Assembly (NCBI GenBank): GCA_001800605.1
Contig: MGVS01000052.1
Span: forward strand, 7,095-48,695
Direction: 5' to 3'
DNA: 41,601 nucleotides
Source of the DNA: Elusimicrobia bacterium RIFOXYD2_FULL_34_15
GTDB lineage: Bacteria > Elusimicrobiota > UBA8919
Of this stretch, positions 10,331-20,656 are shown one piece after another. The notes under the pieces are model-generated. The model was not told where the DNA came from. It did no database searches and saw only the letters and a list, made by a program, of their open reading frames with translations. Within the stretch, counting starts at the first letter, position 1; the number at the start of each line of letters is the position of its first letter. Position numbers and translations under genes: made by a program.

Positions 10331-11608
10331 ATGCTAAATTTTACAGATCCTGTAACATATATCTTCTTATCAGTATTTTTTACTGCCCTGGGCGGAATTT
10401 CTCTGTACAATATAGGACCAATCCATTTTAGGCCTTACCAAATACCGTTAATAATAGCTTTACTTCTATTAATATTTAAATTTTTAATATCTAATAAGAA
10501 AATAGTATTACCGATACAATTTTTTCTTGTATTACTGATATTTTATATTACTATAATTATTTCTTTTTTAAATGCTCCTTTTCCAATTCTGACATTAAAA
10601 CAATCTATACTTTTATTTCTATATGTAATTTTATACTTTTTAATAATCAATGTCTGCACTAATAAAAAAAATATTCTTCAACTTCACAAAGTAATAATAT
10701 TTTCATGTTTTGTAGCTTGCGTATATGGTGTTATAATGTTAGTTTTGACAAATTTGCCAAATCACGGGAGGGAAGGGGGGTATTTTTACAGCAGACCGCG
10801 TTCTTTTTTTGTTGAACCTAATGAATTTGGAGAATATCTTGTTTTTGTATTCGGTTATATTTTTTCCGAATATGCTTCTCGTAAAAAAATAGTAAATAGA
10901 AGAATATTTTGGATTACATTTTACTTAATACTGATTTTATTGGTTCCTAATATGAGCAGGGGTTCCTGGTTGGGTTGTGTTGTTATTATGTTTCTTGTTT
11001 TTTATTATCAAGATAAATTAAAATTAATTAAAGTAAATTTTGCGAAAAAAATAAAGACAGTATTTTTTATATTTTGTTTTTCTGTAATAACATTGTTAGT
11101 TGTATCAAAATTTATTCCGAAAAGATGGAATATGTCAGTTGCAGAAGTTGTTACTTCAAGGATATCTTCTTTATTTAGCGGTACAGATGCAACGAGTTCA
11201 ATACGTATTGATAGTAATAAAAAGGCGTTCAAAACGATGTTTGAATATCCATTTACCGGAATAGGTTTGGGAAATGCTTTTACTGTCATGCAAGATGTAA
11301 AAAAGAATGACGGAAAATTACCCAATGTAATAGTAGCTACATCATCTAATTTTATTGCTGATCTAGGTATGGAGTTGGGATTATTCGGATTAGGAAGTTT
11401 CATTTTATTCCTTTTCTTTGTTTTTTTTAAAGGGATATTTAGTCTTAAAAAGATAAAAGATACAGATCTGCTTGTTGTTTATATAGGTGCTTTTGCCTCG
11501 TATATAGGATTATTAATAAATAGTTTAACATACTCAAGTTATTTATTGCCATTCCTTTGGATTTCGGCCGGAATTATTTCTGCAGGGGTTATTAATGACG
11601 AGTTGTAA
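10331..11608 (+). CDS. O-antigen polymerase/ligase-like membrane protein (Wzy_C/WaaL superfamily)
   Basis: Polytopic hydrophobic protein with RPRSFFVEPNEFGEYLVF, MSRGSWLG and FPFTGIGLGN-type features. Confidence 0.75.
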   Translation: MLNFTDPVTYIFLSVFFTALGGISLYNIGPIHFRPYQIPLIIALLLLIFKFLISNKKIVLPIQFFLVLLIFYITIIISFLNAPFPILTLKQSILLFLYVILYFLIINVCTNKKNILQLHKVIIFSCFVACVYGVIMLVLTNLPNHGREGGYFYSRPRSFFVEPNEFGEYLVFVFGYIFSEYASRKKIVNRRIFWITFYLILILLVPNMSRGSWLGCVVIMFLVFYYQDKLKLIKVNFAKKIKTVFFIFCFSVITLLVVSKFIPKRWNMSVAEVVTSRISSLFSGTDATSSIRIDSNKKAFKTMFEYPFTGIGLGNAFTVMQDVKKNDGKLPNVIVATSSNFIADLGMELGLFGLGSFILFLFFVFFKGIFSLKKIKDTDLLVVYIGAFASYIGLLINSLTYSSYLLPFLWISAGIISAGVINDEL

Positions 11609-12335
11609 AGAATTAAGTGAGTTGTATGAAGCTGCTATTTCCGGTATTCTATTAGGCAATAAAGATTTGTCGCATTTATCCAATAAGGTTGGAATTAAAA
11701 ATTATATTAAAATTGCAGATGAAATAAAGAAAATAATTAAAAAAGGTAAGATTCTTGATTGGGGTTGTGGTTATGGACATATGACTTATTTGCTTAGAAA
11801 CAGGGATATAGAATCTATGCCGTATGAAGTTGAAAAGCGTGATAACCTTGAAAAATTTCAAATATTTTCAAAATTAAATATAATTTTTGGTGATAATGAG
11901 CATAGATTACCCTTTGAGACTGGATTTTTTGATGGCGTGCTATCCTGCGGAACTCTTGAGCATGTTTCCGATATAAATTCTTCCTTAATTGAAGTTAGCA
12001 GGATACTTAAAAAGGATGGGTTTTTTTTTATTTATATGCTGCCTAACAAACGGTCTTATGCGGAATGGATAGCAGAAAAAAGAGGTAAAAGCATACATCC
12101 CGTTAAATATAATATTAAAGAAATTTCGAAAATTCTAGGGAATTTTGGTTATAAAATAATCACAATAAGAAGGAGCAATTTACTTCCAAAGAATTTGACT
12201 GACTTGCCTTTTATTATAAAAAAAATATACGGAAGTTTATCTTTTTTGATAATTCCAATAGATAGTCTTCTCTCTAAAATTCCTTTATTAAATCAATTTT
12301 GCGGTGTATTCGAAATTGTAGCTAAAAAAAAATAA
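11595..12335 (+). CDS. SAM-dependent methyltransferase
   Basis: KILDWGCGYGHMTYLLRNR; FFDGVLSCGTLEHVSDINSSLIEVSRILKKDGFFFIYMLPN. Confidence 0.82.
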   Translation: MTSCKELSELYEAAISGILLGNKDLSHLSNKVGIKNYIKIADEIKKIIKKGKILDWGCGYGHMTYLLRNRDIESMPYEVEKRDNLEKFQIFSKLNIIFGDNEHRLPFETGFFDGVLSCGTLEHVSDINSSLIEVSRILKKDGFFFIYMLPNKRSYAEWIAEKRGKSIHPVKYNIKEISKILGNFGYKIITIRRSNLLPKNLTDLPFIIKKIYGSLSFLIIPIDSLLSKIPLLNQFCGVFEIVAKKK

Positions 12336-12350
12336 GAATAAATAATTAAT

Positions 12351-13457
12351 ATGAAAATATTGTTAGATTCAAGGATGATAAATAATTCCGGAGTTGGAAC
12401 ATATATTAGAAATTTATTAAAAAATTATGAAAAATCAAATGAAAATATCTATGTATATGCATTGACAAATAATTCTGTCTATGAAATATCAGGAAAAAAA
12501 TCTAAAATTGAAATTGTAGAAGTAAAGTATTCTACTCCGATTTATTCAATTAGAGAACAGATTGTTTTACCCTATTATATTAACAAAATAAAACCGGATT
12601 TGGTTCATTTTCCGAATTTCAATGTATCATATTTTTTAAAAACACCTTTTGTCGTTACAATACATGATTTAATTTATTATCTTCATGCCGATGCATGTCC
12701 AAATAAAATAGGGTATTTATATGCAAGGGTTATGATGAAACATGCGGCTCGAAAGGCAAAATTAATTATAACGGACTCGATGTATAGTAAAAAAGATATT
12801 GTTCAAAATTTAAATGTTTCTGAAGAAAAAGTTCATGTAATTAATCCGGGGATAAATAAAAATTATTTACATGTAGAGAATAGTCAGAATATTTTAAAAA
12901 AATATAAATTACCGGCTAATTATATATTCTATATTGGTAATCATGAGCCGCGAAAAAATATAATGGGAATAATAACGGCATATTCAAAAAGTAAATATCG
13001 TAATGATTATTTTTTAGTAATCGGCGGAAAGAAGGATTTAAGAAGGAAAGATATTTATAATATTATAGAAAATCTAAAATTAGAAAAACGTGTAATTTTT
13101 ACTGATTATATTGAAGAGGAAGATTTGCCTGCAATTTATAGTGCAGCAAAGTTATTTATATTTCCTTCGTTTTACGAAGGATTTGGTTTGCCGCCTTTAG
13201 AAGCAATGGCTTGCGGAACTCCGGTAATTTCTTCAAATGCTTCTTCATTACCTGAAATTTTGGGAGATGCATCAATTTTTGTTAATCCTACTAATATTGA
13301 TGAATTAACCGGGGCAATAGATAATATATTAAATAATAAAAATTTAGCTGATGATCTTATTAAAAAAGGATATGAGCAAGTAAAAAAATATTCTTGGGAT
13401 ACGGCTGCAATTAAAACAATAGATATTTATAAAAACGCTTTGGGATATATAAAATGA
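12351..13457 (+). CDS. Glycosyltransferase family 4
   Basis: [59 protein letters not shown]. Confidence 0.88.
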   Translation: MKILLDSRMINNSGVGTYIRNLLKNYEKSNENIYVYALTNNSVYEISGKKSKIEIVEVKYSTPIYSIREQIVLPYYINKIKPDLVHFPNFNVSYFLKTPFVVTIHDLIYYLHADACPNKIGYLYARVMMKHAARKAKLIITDSMYSKKDIVQNLNVSEEKVHVINPGINKNYLHVENSQNILKKYKLPANYIFYIGNHEPRKNIMGIITAYSKSKYRNDYFLVIGGKKDLRRKDIYNIIENLKLEKRVIFTDYIEEEDLPAIYSAAKLFIFPSFYEGFGLPPLEAMACGTPVISSNASSLPEILGDASIFVNPTNIDELTGAIDNILNNKNLADDLIKKGYEQVKKYSWDTAAIKTIDIYKNALGYIK

Positions 13458-14893
13458 GATTCAATCGCATATTATTAGTTTTTCCGGAATACAAACATAC
13501 CCAGTTTGGTGCCACTCATCCGCCGGTTGGGTTAGGTTATCTTTCTGAAATCCTAAAAGTTAATAATATCGTCCATGAAGTTGTTGATATGCGATTAGGA
13601 TGCGATTTAAAAGGCTTAAAGCAGAAAATACAGAAATTTAATCCTGATGCGGTTGCCATAAGTATGATGACACTCATGCATAAAGAGACATATGGGATAA
13701 TAGAAGAAATAAAAAAATCATTTTCAAATATTAAAATAATAGTAGGTGGTCCGCATATTTCTACATTCAGAGAACGGGCGTTGGAACAATGTAAATCAAT
13801 AGATTTTGGAGTAACAAGAGAAGGCGAAATAACTTTGATTGAGTTGTGTCAAGGGTTGGATTATGAAAAAATAAAAGGACTTATATTTAGAAAAAATGAT
13901 GAGGTTGTTTACACGGGTGAGAGGGAATTTATATTAGATTTGGATTCAATACCTTTTCCAAAGTATGAAAAGTTTGACTTAAAAAAATATATAACTGAAG
14001 AGATAGCAATACTAACTTCAAGGGGCTGTCCGTATAGTTGTATTTACTGTCCGGTAAAGACAGCAATTGGCAGGAAATTTAGAGTAAGAAGCCCCAAAAA
14101 TGTTGTCAAAGAAATCCAATATTGGTATGAAAATGGAAGACGGTCATTCGGAATAGTTGATGACAATTTCATGATGATAAAGGAAAGAGTTCTAAATATT
14201 TGCAGTGAAATAGAAAATCAATCATTAACTAAGCTTGAATTAAGATGTCCTAATGGTATAAGGGCAGATCAGTATGACCATGAGCTTTTAAGTAAAATGA
14301 AAAAGATTGGTTTTGAATATTTAGCAATAGGTGTTGAAGCTGGTAATAATAAAATTTTAGAAAATATAAAAAAGGGTGAAAAAATAGAAGTTATAAAAAA
14401 AGCGATTGAAGATGCATGTAATTTGGGTTATGAAGTAATTCTTTTTTTTCTTGTTGGTTCTCCCGGGGAAACATGGATGGATATTGAAGATTCAGTGAAA
14501 GTGGCGCTTGCATATCCTGTTTTTGACGCAAAATTTTACAATCTAATACCTTTTCCAGATACCGAATTATTCACTTTGGTCAGTGAAAAAAAATATTTTA
14601 TCAGAAATCCTGATGATTATTTGAACGATGCTTCACATTGGGATGTTAATCCGGTTTTTGCAACGCCTGAGCTATCCTTTGAACAGAGGGTCAATGCACT
14701 TAAATATACAAATAAAATAAGAAAGCGTATTAGAAAAAATGCAATGGAAAGAAAACTTAAAAAATTAGGATTTATGTCAAAATTTTTAGCAAATATTTTT
14801 GTTTTAGACTTTGTCCAGTATCAACTTTTGCATAATTGGTTTTTACGTAAGTTAAGTACGAGTATATTTCGTCGAATTAACAAAAAACATTAG
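13454..14893 (+). CDS. B12-binding-domain radical SAM protein
   Basis: LLVFPEYKHTQFGATHPPVGLGYLSEIL (B12-binding-like) plus TSRGCPYSCIYCPVK (CxxxCxxC cluster motif). ATGA overlap with the upstream gene. Confidence 0.88.
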   Translation: MRFNRILLVFPEYKHTQFGATHPPVGLGYLSEILKVNNIVHEVVDMRLGCDLKGLKQKIQKFNPDAVAISMMTLMHKETYGIIEEIKKSFSNIKIIVGGPHISTFRERALEQCKSIDFGVTREGEITLIELCQGLDYEKIKGLIFRKNDEVVYTGEREFILDLDSIPFPKYEKFDLKKYITEEIAILTSRGCPYSCIYCPVKTAIGRKFRVRSPKNVVKEIQYWYENGRRSFGIVDDNFMMIKERVLNICSEIENQSLTKLELRCPNGIRADQYDHELLSKMKKIGFEYLAIGVEAGNNKILENIKKGEKIEVIKKAIEDACNLGYEVILFFLVGSPGETWMDIEDSVKVALAYPVFDAKFYNLIPFPDTELFTLVSEKKYFIRNPDDYLNDASHWDVNPVFATPELSFEQRVNALKYTNKIRKRIRKNAMERKLKKLGFMSKFLANIFVLDFVQYQLLHNWFLRKLSTSIFRRINKKH

Positions 14894-15031
14894 AGAGCGT
14901 GAAAGTGTCTTATTAATTCAATTAAAATGCAAAATTTTCGCAACTGATACTTTGTTATAAAAATCTTTGATTTAGTGACAGAAAAAAATTAGGTGTTTAT
15001 ATTATTAAAAGCAATTAATAAGATTTTAACA

Positions 15032-15093
15032 TTAATTTTTCATTTTTAATCCCGCAACTATCTCGGGACAAGTTTTTAAATTTTGAATTGTTT
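15032..15093 (+). repeat. Direct repeat D1 (left boundary of 7-kb cassette)
   Basis: ttaatttttcatttttaatcccgcaactatctcgggacaagtttttaaattttgaattgttt; 61/62 identical to 22092..22153. Confidence 0.93.
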
Positions 15094-15105
15094 ATTTTAA
15101 AAAAT

Positions 15106-16191
15106 ATGAAATTAGCAATTGTACATGATTATCTTAATCAATATGGTGGAGCAGAAAAAGTTATAGAAGCATTAAATGAAGCATTTCCAACGGCTCCAAT
15201 ATATACTTCTATTTATGTTCCTGCTGATATGCCTGAGAGTTTTAAGAAAATGGACATAAGGACTTCGTTTATGCAAAAATTGCCATTTATAAAGAAACGT
15301 TTTAAAGAGTATTTCTTACTTTATCCGTTTGCATTTAAAAGTTTTAATTTTAATGATTATGACGTTATTTTATCTTCAAGCAGTGCATACGCAAAGGGGA
15401 TAAAAATCCCGAAAAATGTTTTACATATATGTTATTGTTACACTCCTACAAGATTTATATGGAGATTCGAGCAATATGTGGAAAATGAAAAACTCAGTAA
15501 TATAAAGAAAAAAATTCTGTTTTATCTTACCCGCATATTGAAGAATTGGGATATTAAAACTGCAGAAAATGTAAACTTTTTTATATCAACATGTGAGAAT
15601 ATTCGGGATAGGATAAAAAATATTTATAAAAAAGAATCCGAGGTAATTTACCCGCCGGTTGAGACTTGTAAATTTTCTATTTCAAAAAATATAGATAAGT
15701 ATTTTTTAGTAGTTTCAAGGCTAAATGCGTATAAAAAAATAGATTTTGTAGTTGAGACATTTAATAATTTAAAATTACCGTTAAGAATAATTGGTGATGG
15801 ACCTCACCGCAAGTACTTAGAAAATATTGCAGAATCAAATATAGAATTTCTGGGTAAGGTTAACGAGAAAGTCTTAGCAGAAAATTATGCAAATTGTCAG
15901 GCTATTATATTTCCTGGGGAAGAAGATTTCGGTATAGTACCTGTTGAAGCTATGGCTTGCGGCAGGCCGGTTATTGCATACGGGGCTGGGGGAGCTTTGG
16001 AAACGGTAATTAATGAAAAAACAGGTATATTTTTTAAAGAACAAAGTGTTTCTTCTTTAAAAGAGGCGGTTAATCACATAACAACAATATCGTTTGATAG
16101 CGATTACATAAAAAAACATACAGAAAAATTTAATAAAGAGAGATTTAAAGAAAAAATAATAAAATTCATAAATAAAAAATATAAGGGATAG
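15106..16191 (+). CDS. Glycosyltransferase family 4 (WbaZ-like)
   Basis: MKLAIVHDYLNQYGGAEKVIEALNEAFPTAPIYTSIY; HICYCYTPTRFIWRFEQYVEN; PGEEDFGIVPVEAMACGRPVIAYGAGGALETV. Track start is TTG 15088, which lies inside a repeat; ATG 15106 preferred. Confidence 0.87.
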   Translation: MKLAIVHDYLNQYGGAEKVIEALNEAFPTAPIYTSIYVPADMPESFKKMDIRTSFMQKLPFIKKRFKEYFLLYPFAFKSFNFNDYDVILSSSSAYAKGIKIPKNVLHICYCYTPTRFIWRFEQYVENEKLSNIKKKILFYLTRILKNWDIKTAENVNFFISTCENIRDRIKNIYKKESEVIYPPVETCKFSISKNIDKYFLVVSRLNAYKKIDFVVETFNNLKLPLRIIGDGPHRKYLENIAESNIEFLGKVNEKVLAENYANCQAIIFPGEEDFGIVPVEAMACGRPVIAYGAGGALETVINEKTGIFFKEQSVSSLKEAVNHITTISFDSDYIKKHTEKFNKERFKEKIIKFINKKYKG

Positions 16192-16192
16192 T

Positions 16193-17278
16193 TTGAATAT
16201 GAGAATTGGACTAGATGCCAGAATGATCGACCATTCCGGCATAGGTACATACATAAAGAATCTTTTATATTTTCTTCCAAAAATAAGTAATTATGAATAT
16301 GTATTATTTGGAAATACCGAAAGGCTTAAAATGTATAATATTCCGGTATATGAATCGAAAGCACCAATATACAGCATACAAGAACAAATAATGTTTCCTA
16401 ATATAATAAAAAAAAGCAATATTGATCTGTTTCATTCACCTCACTATATAACTCCGATTTTGTATAACGGAAAAATGGTAGCTACAATACACGATCTGAT
16501 ACATTTAATATTTCCTGAGTATTTATCGTCAAAAATGGCTAATTTATATTCAAAGTATATGGTAAAAAGTGCTTGTAAGAAATCCAAGAGAATTATTACT
16601 ATTTCAAGAAATACAAAGAAAGATATTATAAACCATTTTAATGTTGATGAATCAAAAATAAAGATTACGTATTTAGCTGCAAGCGAGATATTTAAACCAT
16701 CGTCAGTTACTGCAGAAGATATGAGAATAAAATACGGCAAATATCTATTATATGTTGGAGCTATCCGACCTCATAAAAATATATTATTTCTGTTAGATTT
16801 ATTTAAAAAGCTGAAAAAAGAAAAAAAAATAACACATAAACTTATCTTGATAGGTAAAGGTAAGGTTCCATATATTAATGAAGTTAGGAGAAAAATATAT
16901 GATTACTCTATGCAAAACGATGTTTTAATAATAGAAGAAATAAAACAGGAACAAATTGCAGAATTTTATTGCGGTGCTGATTTGTTTGTATTTCCGTCTT
17001 TATATGAAGGTTTTGGTTTGCCGCCGTTAGAAGCGATGGCTTGCGGTTGTCCGGTTGTTAGTTCGCAAGCTTCATCTTTACCGGAAGTTATCGGAGATGC
17101 AGGTATTCAGGTTAATCCTGCAGATAAAGAACAGTTTTTAAATTCTGTTTATATTGTTCTGACTGATGAAAAAATAAGAAAAGAACTAATAGAAAAAGGT
17201 TACAAAAGAGTGAAACTTTTTTCATGGGAAAAAACTGCTAAGGAAACATTAAGTGTATACGAAGAGGTCTTGCAATGA
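16193..17278 (+). CDS. Glycosyltransferase family 4
   Basis: [63 protein letters not shown]. Start may be ATG 16199. Confidence 0.88.
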   Translation: MNMRIGLDARMIDHSGIGTYIKNLLYFLPKISNYEYVLFGNTERLKMYNIPVYESKAPIYSIQEQIMFPNIIKKSNIDLFHSPHYITPILYNGKMVATIHDLIHLIFPEYLSSKMANLYSKYMVKSACKKSKRIITISRNTKKDIINHFNVDESKIKITYLAASEIFKPSSVTAEDMRIKYGKYLLYVGAIRPHKNILFLLDLFKKLKKEKKITHKLILIGKGKVPYINEVRRKIYDYSMQNDVLIIEEIKQEQIAEFYCGADLFVFPSLYEGFGLPPLEAMACGCPVVSSQASSLPEVIGDAGIQVNPADKEQFLNSVYIVLTDEKIRKELIEKGYKRVKLFSWEKTAKETLSVYEEVLQ

Positions 17279-17970
17279 AATCTCTAATAATTATTCCTAC
17301 CTATGATGAAAAAGAAAATATTGAAAAGCTGGTTAAACAGATAACTGATTTGGGATTTTTTATATTAGTTATTGATGATAACTCGCCTGACGGGACCGGC
17401 GAAATACTCGAAAAATTAAAATTGAGTAATGAAAGACTAAGTGTAATCCACCGTGAAAAAAAACTTGGACTGGGAACTGCATATATACAGGGTTTTAAAT
17501 GGGCGTTGAAAAGAGATTTTGATTATATTTTTACTATGGATGCCGATTTTTCACATAATCCTGAATATTTAAGAAGTTTTGTTGAAAAACTTTCTGAATT
17601 TGATTTGGTTGTTGGAGCCCGCTATGTAAAAGGCGGCGGTGTAGTTAATTGGCCGTTCCATCGAAAGATAATATCCCGGTGCGGTAGTTTATATGCCAGG
17701 ACTATATTAGGTTTTCAGGTTAAAGATTGTACTTCTGGTTTTATGGGATTTCGAAGAAAAGTTTTAGAAAAAATTGATTTAGATGATATAAAATCTGAGG
17801 GATATGGTTTTTTAATAGAAATGAAATATAGAACGTTTAAATTAGGTTTTAGAATTTATCAGAATCCAATTATATTTGTAGATAGAACGGCGGGGAAATC
17901 CAAAATATCTAAAAATATTATTTGGGAAGCAATTTTTCTTGTTTGGAAATTAAAATTTACAATTAAATGA
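17275..17970 (+). CDS. Polyprenol-phosphate mannosyltransferase (DPM1-like GT2)
   Basis: SLIIIPTYDEKENIEKLVKQI; VIDDNSPDGTGEIL; LGLGTAYIQGFKWAL; FTMDADFSHNPEYL; SGFMGFRRKVLEKI. Confidence 0.9.
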   Translation: MKSLIIIPTYDEKENIEKLVKQITDLGFFILVIDDNSPDGTGEILEKLKLSNERLSVIHREKKLGLGTAYIQGFKWALKRDFDYIFTMDADFSHNPEYLRSFVEKLSEFDLVVGARYVKGGGVVNWPFHRKIISRCGSLYARTILGFQVKDCTSGFMGFRRKVLEKIDLDDIKSEGYGFLIEMKYRTFKLGFRIYQNPIIFVDRTAGKSKISKNIIWEAIFLVWKLKFTIK

Positions 17971-19403
17971 AAAACAAATCGGTATACATACTTCTCTCAA
18001 TAGTCCTGTTTAGTATCATTATGCATTTAAAAGGAATTACCAGTCCTTTGCTTGATTTTCATGCATGGCGACAAACACAAACTGCTATGATAGCTAGGAA
18101 TTATTATGAGAATGGCTTTAAATTTTTTAATCCTCAGGTAGATTGGTATGGACAGGAATCAAATAAAAGGGCAGGTACAGAATTTCCGGTATTTTCATTT
18201 ATCATAGCTTTGTTATATAAAATGTTTGGAATGCACGATATCCTTGGAAGATTTCTTGCTGTATTTTTTTCAGCAATGAGTTCTGTTTATCTATTTTTGC
18301 TTTTAAGAAAATATTTTGAGTTTTGGTATGCGTACATCTCAACATTAATTTTTATTATTCTACCGATCAATATTTACTTTACCAGAACAGTTCAACCGGA
18401 ATCCATTATGTTGTTTTCTATAATTTCCGGACTATATTACTTTATAAATTATCTTGAAAATCCGAGCAAAATATTACAACTCATATTTTCATTTGTTCTT
18501 TTAACAATAGCACCGTTGGTAAAATTACCTTCATTATATGTTTTACTGCCCATAGGATTTCTTGCTTATAATAAATGGGGCTGGAAAGTGATATACAGAA
18601 TAGAAATATGGTTGTTTAATATTTTTTTGGTTTCTAATGTCTTTTTGTGGTATAGATTTGCAAAAACCGGAATGGATGTTTTACCTTTAAAAATAAACGA
18701 TTATATTTATATGTTGAAAATATTGGGACAACCAAAGTTTTGGATTATGCATTTTTTATCAAGATTTGTAGAATTAACAACTACTTATGCAGGTTTGTTA
18801 TTTTTTATAATCGGGTTTTGGTTCATTGTTTTAAAAAAGCATTTATATTTTTTCGGAGTTTGGTTTATATCGGTAGTTATTTATATAATTGCGATAGGGG
18901 AATACGGCTATATTCATCAGTATACAGCACTTCCATATGCACCAATAAATGCAGTATTTATTGGTGGCGGAATAGTTTATGCTTGGAATAAATACAGTTT
19001 AGTTAAAATAAATAAAATATTATTGATATTATTAATAATATCTATACCTTTACATAGTTTACTTAGAATTCGTAATTGGTATAAGTTGAGTGATTTATGG
19101 TTGCTGAATGCAAAAGAAGATGTAAGCAGAATAAGTGAAAAAAATGATTTGTTTTTATGTAATTCAAAAACAATACCAATACAATTATATCATATAGATC
19201 GTAAAGGATTCTCAATAGACATACTAAAATCTGATTTAAACGAAGTTAAATATCTGATTAAGAAAGATATGAGTTTTTTTCTAACTGCTAACGATAAAAG
19301 ATGGTCTGATGATAATGAAATCGGAAAATATTTTATTAAAAACTACAAGGTAGTATGTGAAAATGAAGATTATAAAATATTCGATTTGAGAAAGAAGATA
19401 TGA
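17967..19403 (+). CDS. GT-C glycosyltransferase (PMT/ArnT-like, GT39-type)
   Basis: Polytopic; LLDFHAWRQTQTAMIARNYYENG...GTEFPVFSFIIALLYKMFGMHDILGRFLAVFFSAMSSVYLF. Confidence 0.75.
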   Translation: MKNKSVYILLSIVLFSIIMHLKGITSPLLDFHAWRQTQTAMIARNYYENGFKFFNPQVDWYGQESNKRAGTEFPVFSFIIALLYKMFGMHDILGRFLAVFFSAMSSVYLFLLLRKYFEFWYAYISTLIFIILPINIYFTRTVQPESIMLFSIISGLYYFINYLENPSKILQLIFSFVLLTIAPLVKLPSLYVLLPIGFLAYNKWGWKVIYRIEIWLFNIFLVSNVFLWYRFAKTGMDVLPLKINDYIYMLKILGQPKFWIMHFLSRFVELTTTYAGLLFFIIGFWFIVLKKHLYFFGVWFISVVIYIIAIGEYGYIHQYTALPYAPINAVFIGGGIVYAWNKYSLVKINKILLILLIISIPLHSLLRIRNWYKLSDLWLLNAKEDVSRISEKNDLFLCNSKTIPIQLYHIDRKGFSIDILKSDLNEVKYLIKKDMSFFLTANDKRWSDDNEIGKYFIKNYKVVCENEDYKIFDLRKKI

Positions 19404-20509
19404 AAGTAGCTATTATTCATGATTGGCTTACCGGTATGCGCGGTGGTGAAAAATGTTTGGAGGTGTTTTGTGAACTTTTTCCGGAAGCCACTGTTTTTAC
19501 GTTATTGCATAAAAGAGGTTCCATGTCTAAAATAATAGAAAATATGGAAATCAGGACATCTTTTTTGCAAAAATTTCCGAATATAGAAAAAAGATATAGA
19601 TATTACTTACCGTTAATGCCTATTGCGATTAAGCAATTTAATCTGCAAGGATATGATTTGATTTTATCATCAAGTCATTGTGTTGCTAAGGGTATTAAAA
19701 TTCCTAAAGGTTCTTTGCATATATGTTACTGTTACACACCGATGAGATATGTTTGGGATATGTACAATCAATATTTTGATAATTCAAGATTTTATATAAA
19801 ATATAGCATGAAATGGCTAAGAAAATACTTACAAAAGTGGGATGTCAAAAGTTCTGTGAATGTACATCATTTTATAGCGATTTCTGAATATATAAGAGAA
19901 CGGATAAAAAAACATTATAACCGGGATTCTTTAGTTATTTATCCTCCTGTAGATACAATTTTTTTTAAATCAGAAGATTTGACTCCCGAAAAATCGATTC
20001 ATCCATATTATCTTGTTGTTTCAAGTTTTGCACCGTATAAAAAAATCGATTTAGCTATAGAAGCATTTAATAAATTAGGTTATTCTCTTAAGATTATCGG
20101 TAATGGGCAGGACGAAAAAAAATTGAGAAAAATTGCAAAAGATAATATTGAATTTCTTGGTTGGCGTAATAATGACGAATTGCGGATATATTATAATAAT
20201 TGTAAAGCACTAATATTTCCTAGCGAAGAAGATTTTGGAATCGTGCCTGTAGAAGCTCAGTCAATGGGTAGACCGGTGATTGCATATAAAAAAGGCGGGA
20301 GCTCTGAAACGATAGTTGAAGGTGTGACCGGCATTTTTTTTGAAGAGCAAAATGTAAGTTCACTAATTGATGCTGTTAAAAAATTAGAGAATATGAAGTT
20401 TAATTCAAACAATGCTGTTGAAAATGCAAGAGGATTTAATAAAATAATATTTAAAAATAAAATAAAAAATTTTATTGATGAAAAAGTAAAAATAATGTAT
20501 AATATATGA
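19400..20509 (+). CDS. Glycosyltransferase family 4 (WbaZ-like; paralogue of 15106..16191)
   Basis: MKVAIIHDWLTGMRGGEKCLEVFCELFPEATVFTL; HICYCYTPMRYVWDMYNQYF; PSEEDFGIVPVEAQSMGRPVIAYKKGGSSETIVEG. Confidence 0.87.
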   Translation: MKVAIIHDWLTGMRGGEKCLEVFCELFPEATVFTLLHKRGSMSKIIENMEIRTSFLQKFPNIEKRYRYYLPLMPIAIKQFNLQGYDLILSSSHCVAKGIKIPKGSLHICYCYTPMRYVWDMYNQYFDNSRFYIKYSMKWLRKYLQKWDVKSSVNVHHFIAISEYIRERIKKHYNRDSLVIYPPVDTIFFKSEDLTPEKSIHPYYLVVSSFAPYKKIDLAIEAFNKLGYSLKIIGNGQDEKKLRKIAKDNIEFLGWRNNDELRIYYNNCKALIFPSEEDFGIVPVEAQSMGRPVIAYKKGGSSETIVEGVTGIFFEEQNVSSLIDAVKKLENMKFNSNNAVENARGFNKIIFKNKIKNFIDEKVKIMYNI

Positions 20510-20644
20510 TTGTTAAAAAAAACAATCACTGATTAAAATGATTAAGAACACAGATTACACAGATTAGAGCGTGTCGTTAAATCTGTGTAATCGTCTTTCA
20601 AAATCTGTGTAATCAAGAGCGGGGATGACTTTTTCAACGCTCTC
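20506..20644 (-). repeat. Palindromic intergenic element, copy C (139 bp, reverse orientation)
   Basis: Reverse complement starts GAGAGCGTTGAAAAAGT and ends TCAGTGATTGTTTTTTTTAACAATCAT; shares ends and AATCTGTGTAATC core with copies at 23194 and 35755. Flanked by AATAT on both sides. Confidence 0.85.
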
Positions 20645-20656
20645 AATATATAACTT

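Noticed and set aside
18740-18991. 83-aa + strand ORF inside the GT-C gene
   Set aside because: Alternative frame within a clear polytopic membrane protein; no independent evidence.
20506-20644. Repeated AATCTGTGTAATC words as a CRISPR-like array
   Set aside because: Irregular spacing, inverted orientation, and the same unit recurs as a single dispersed element; no cas genes.
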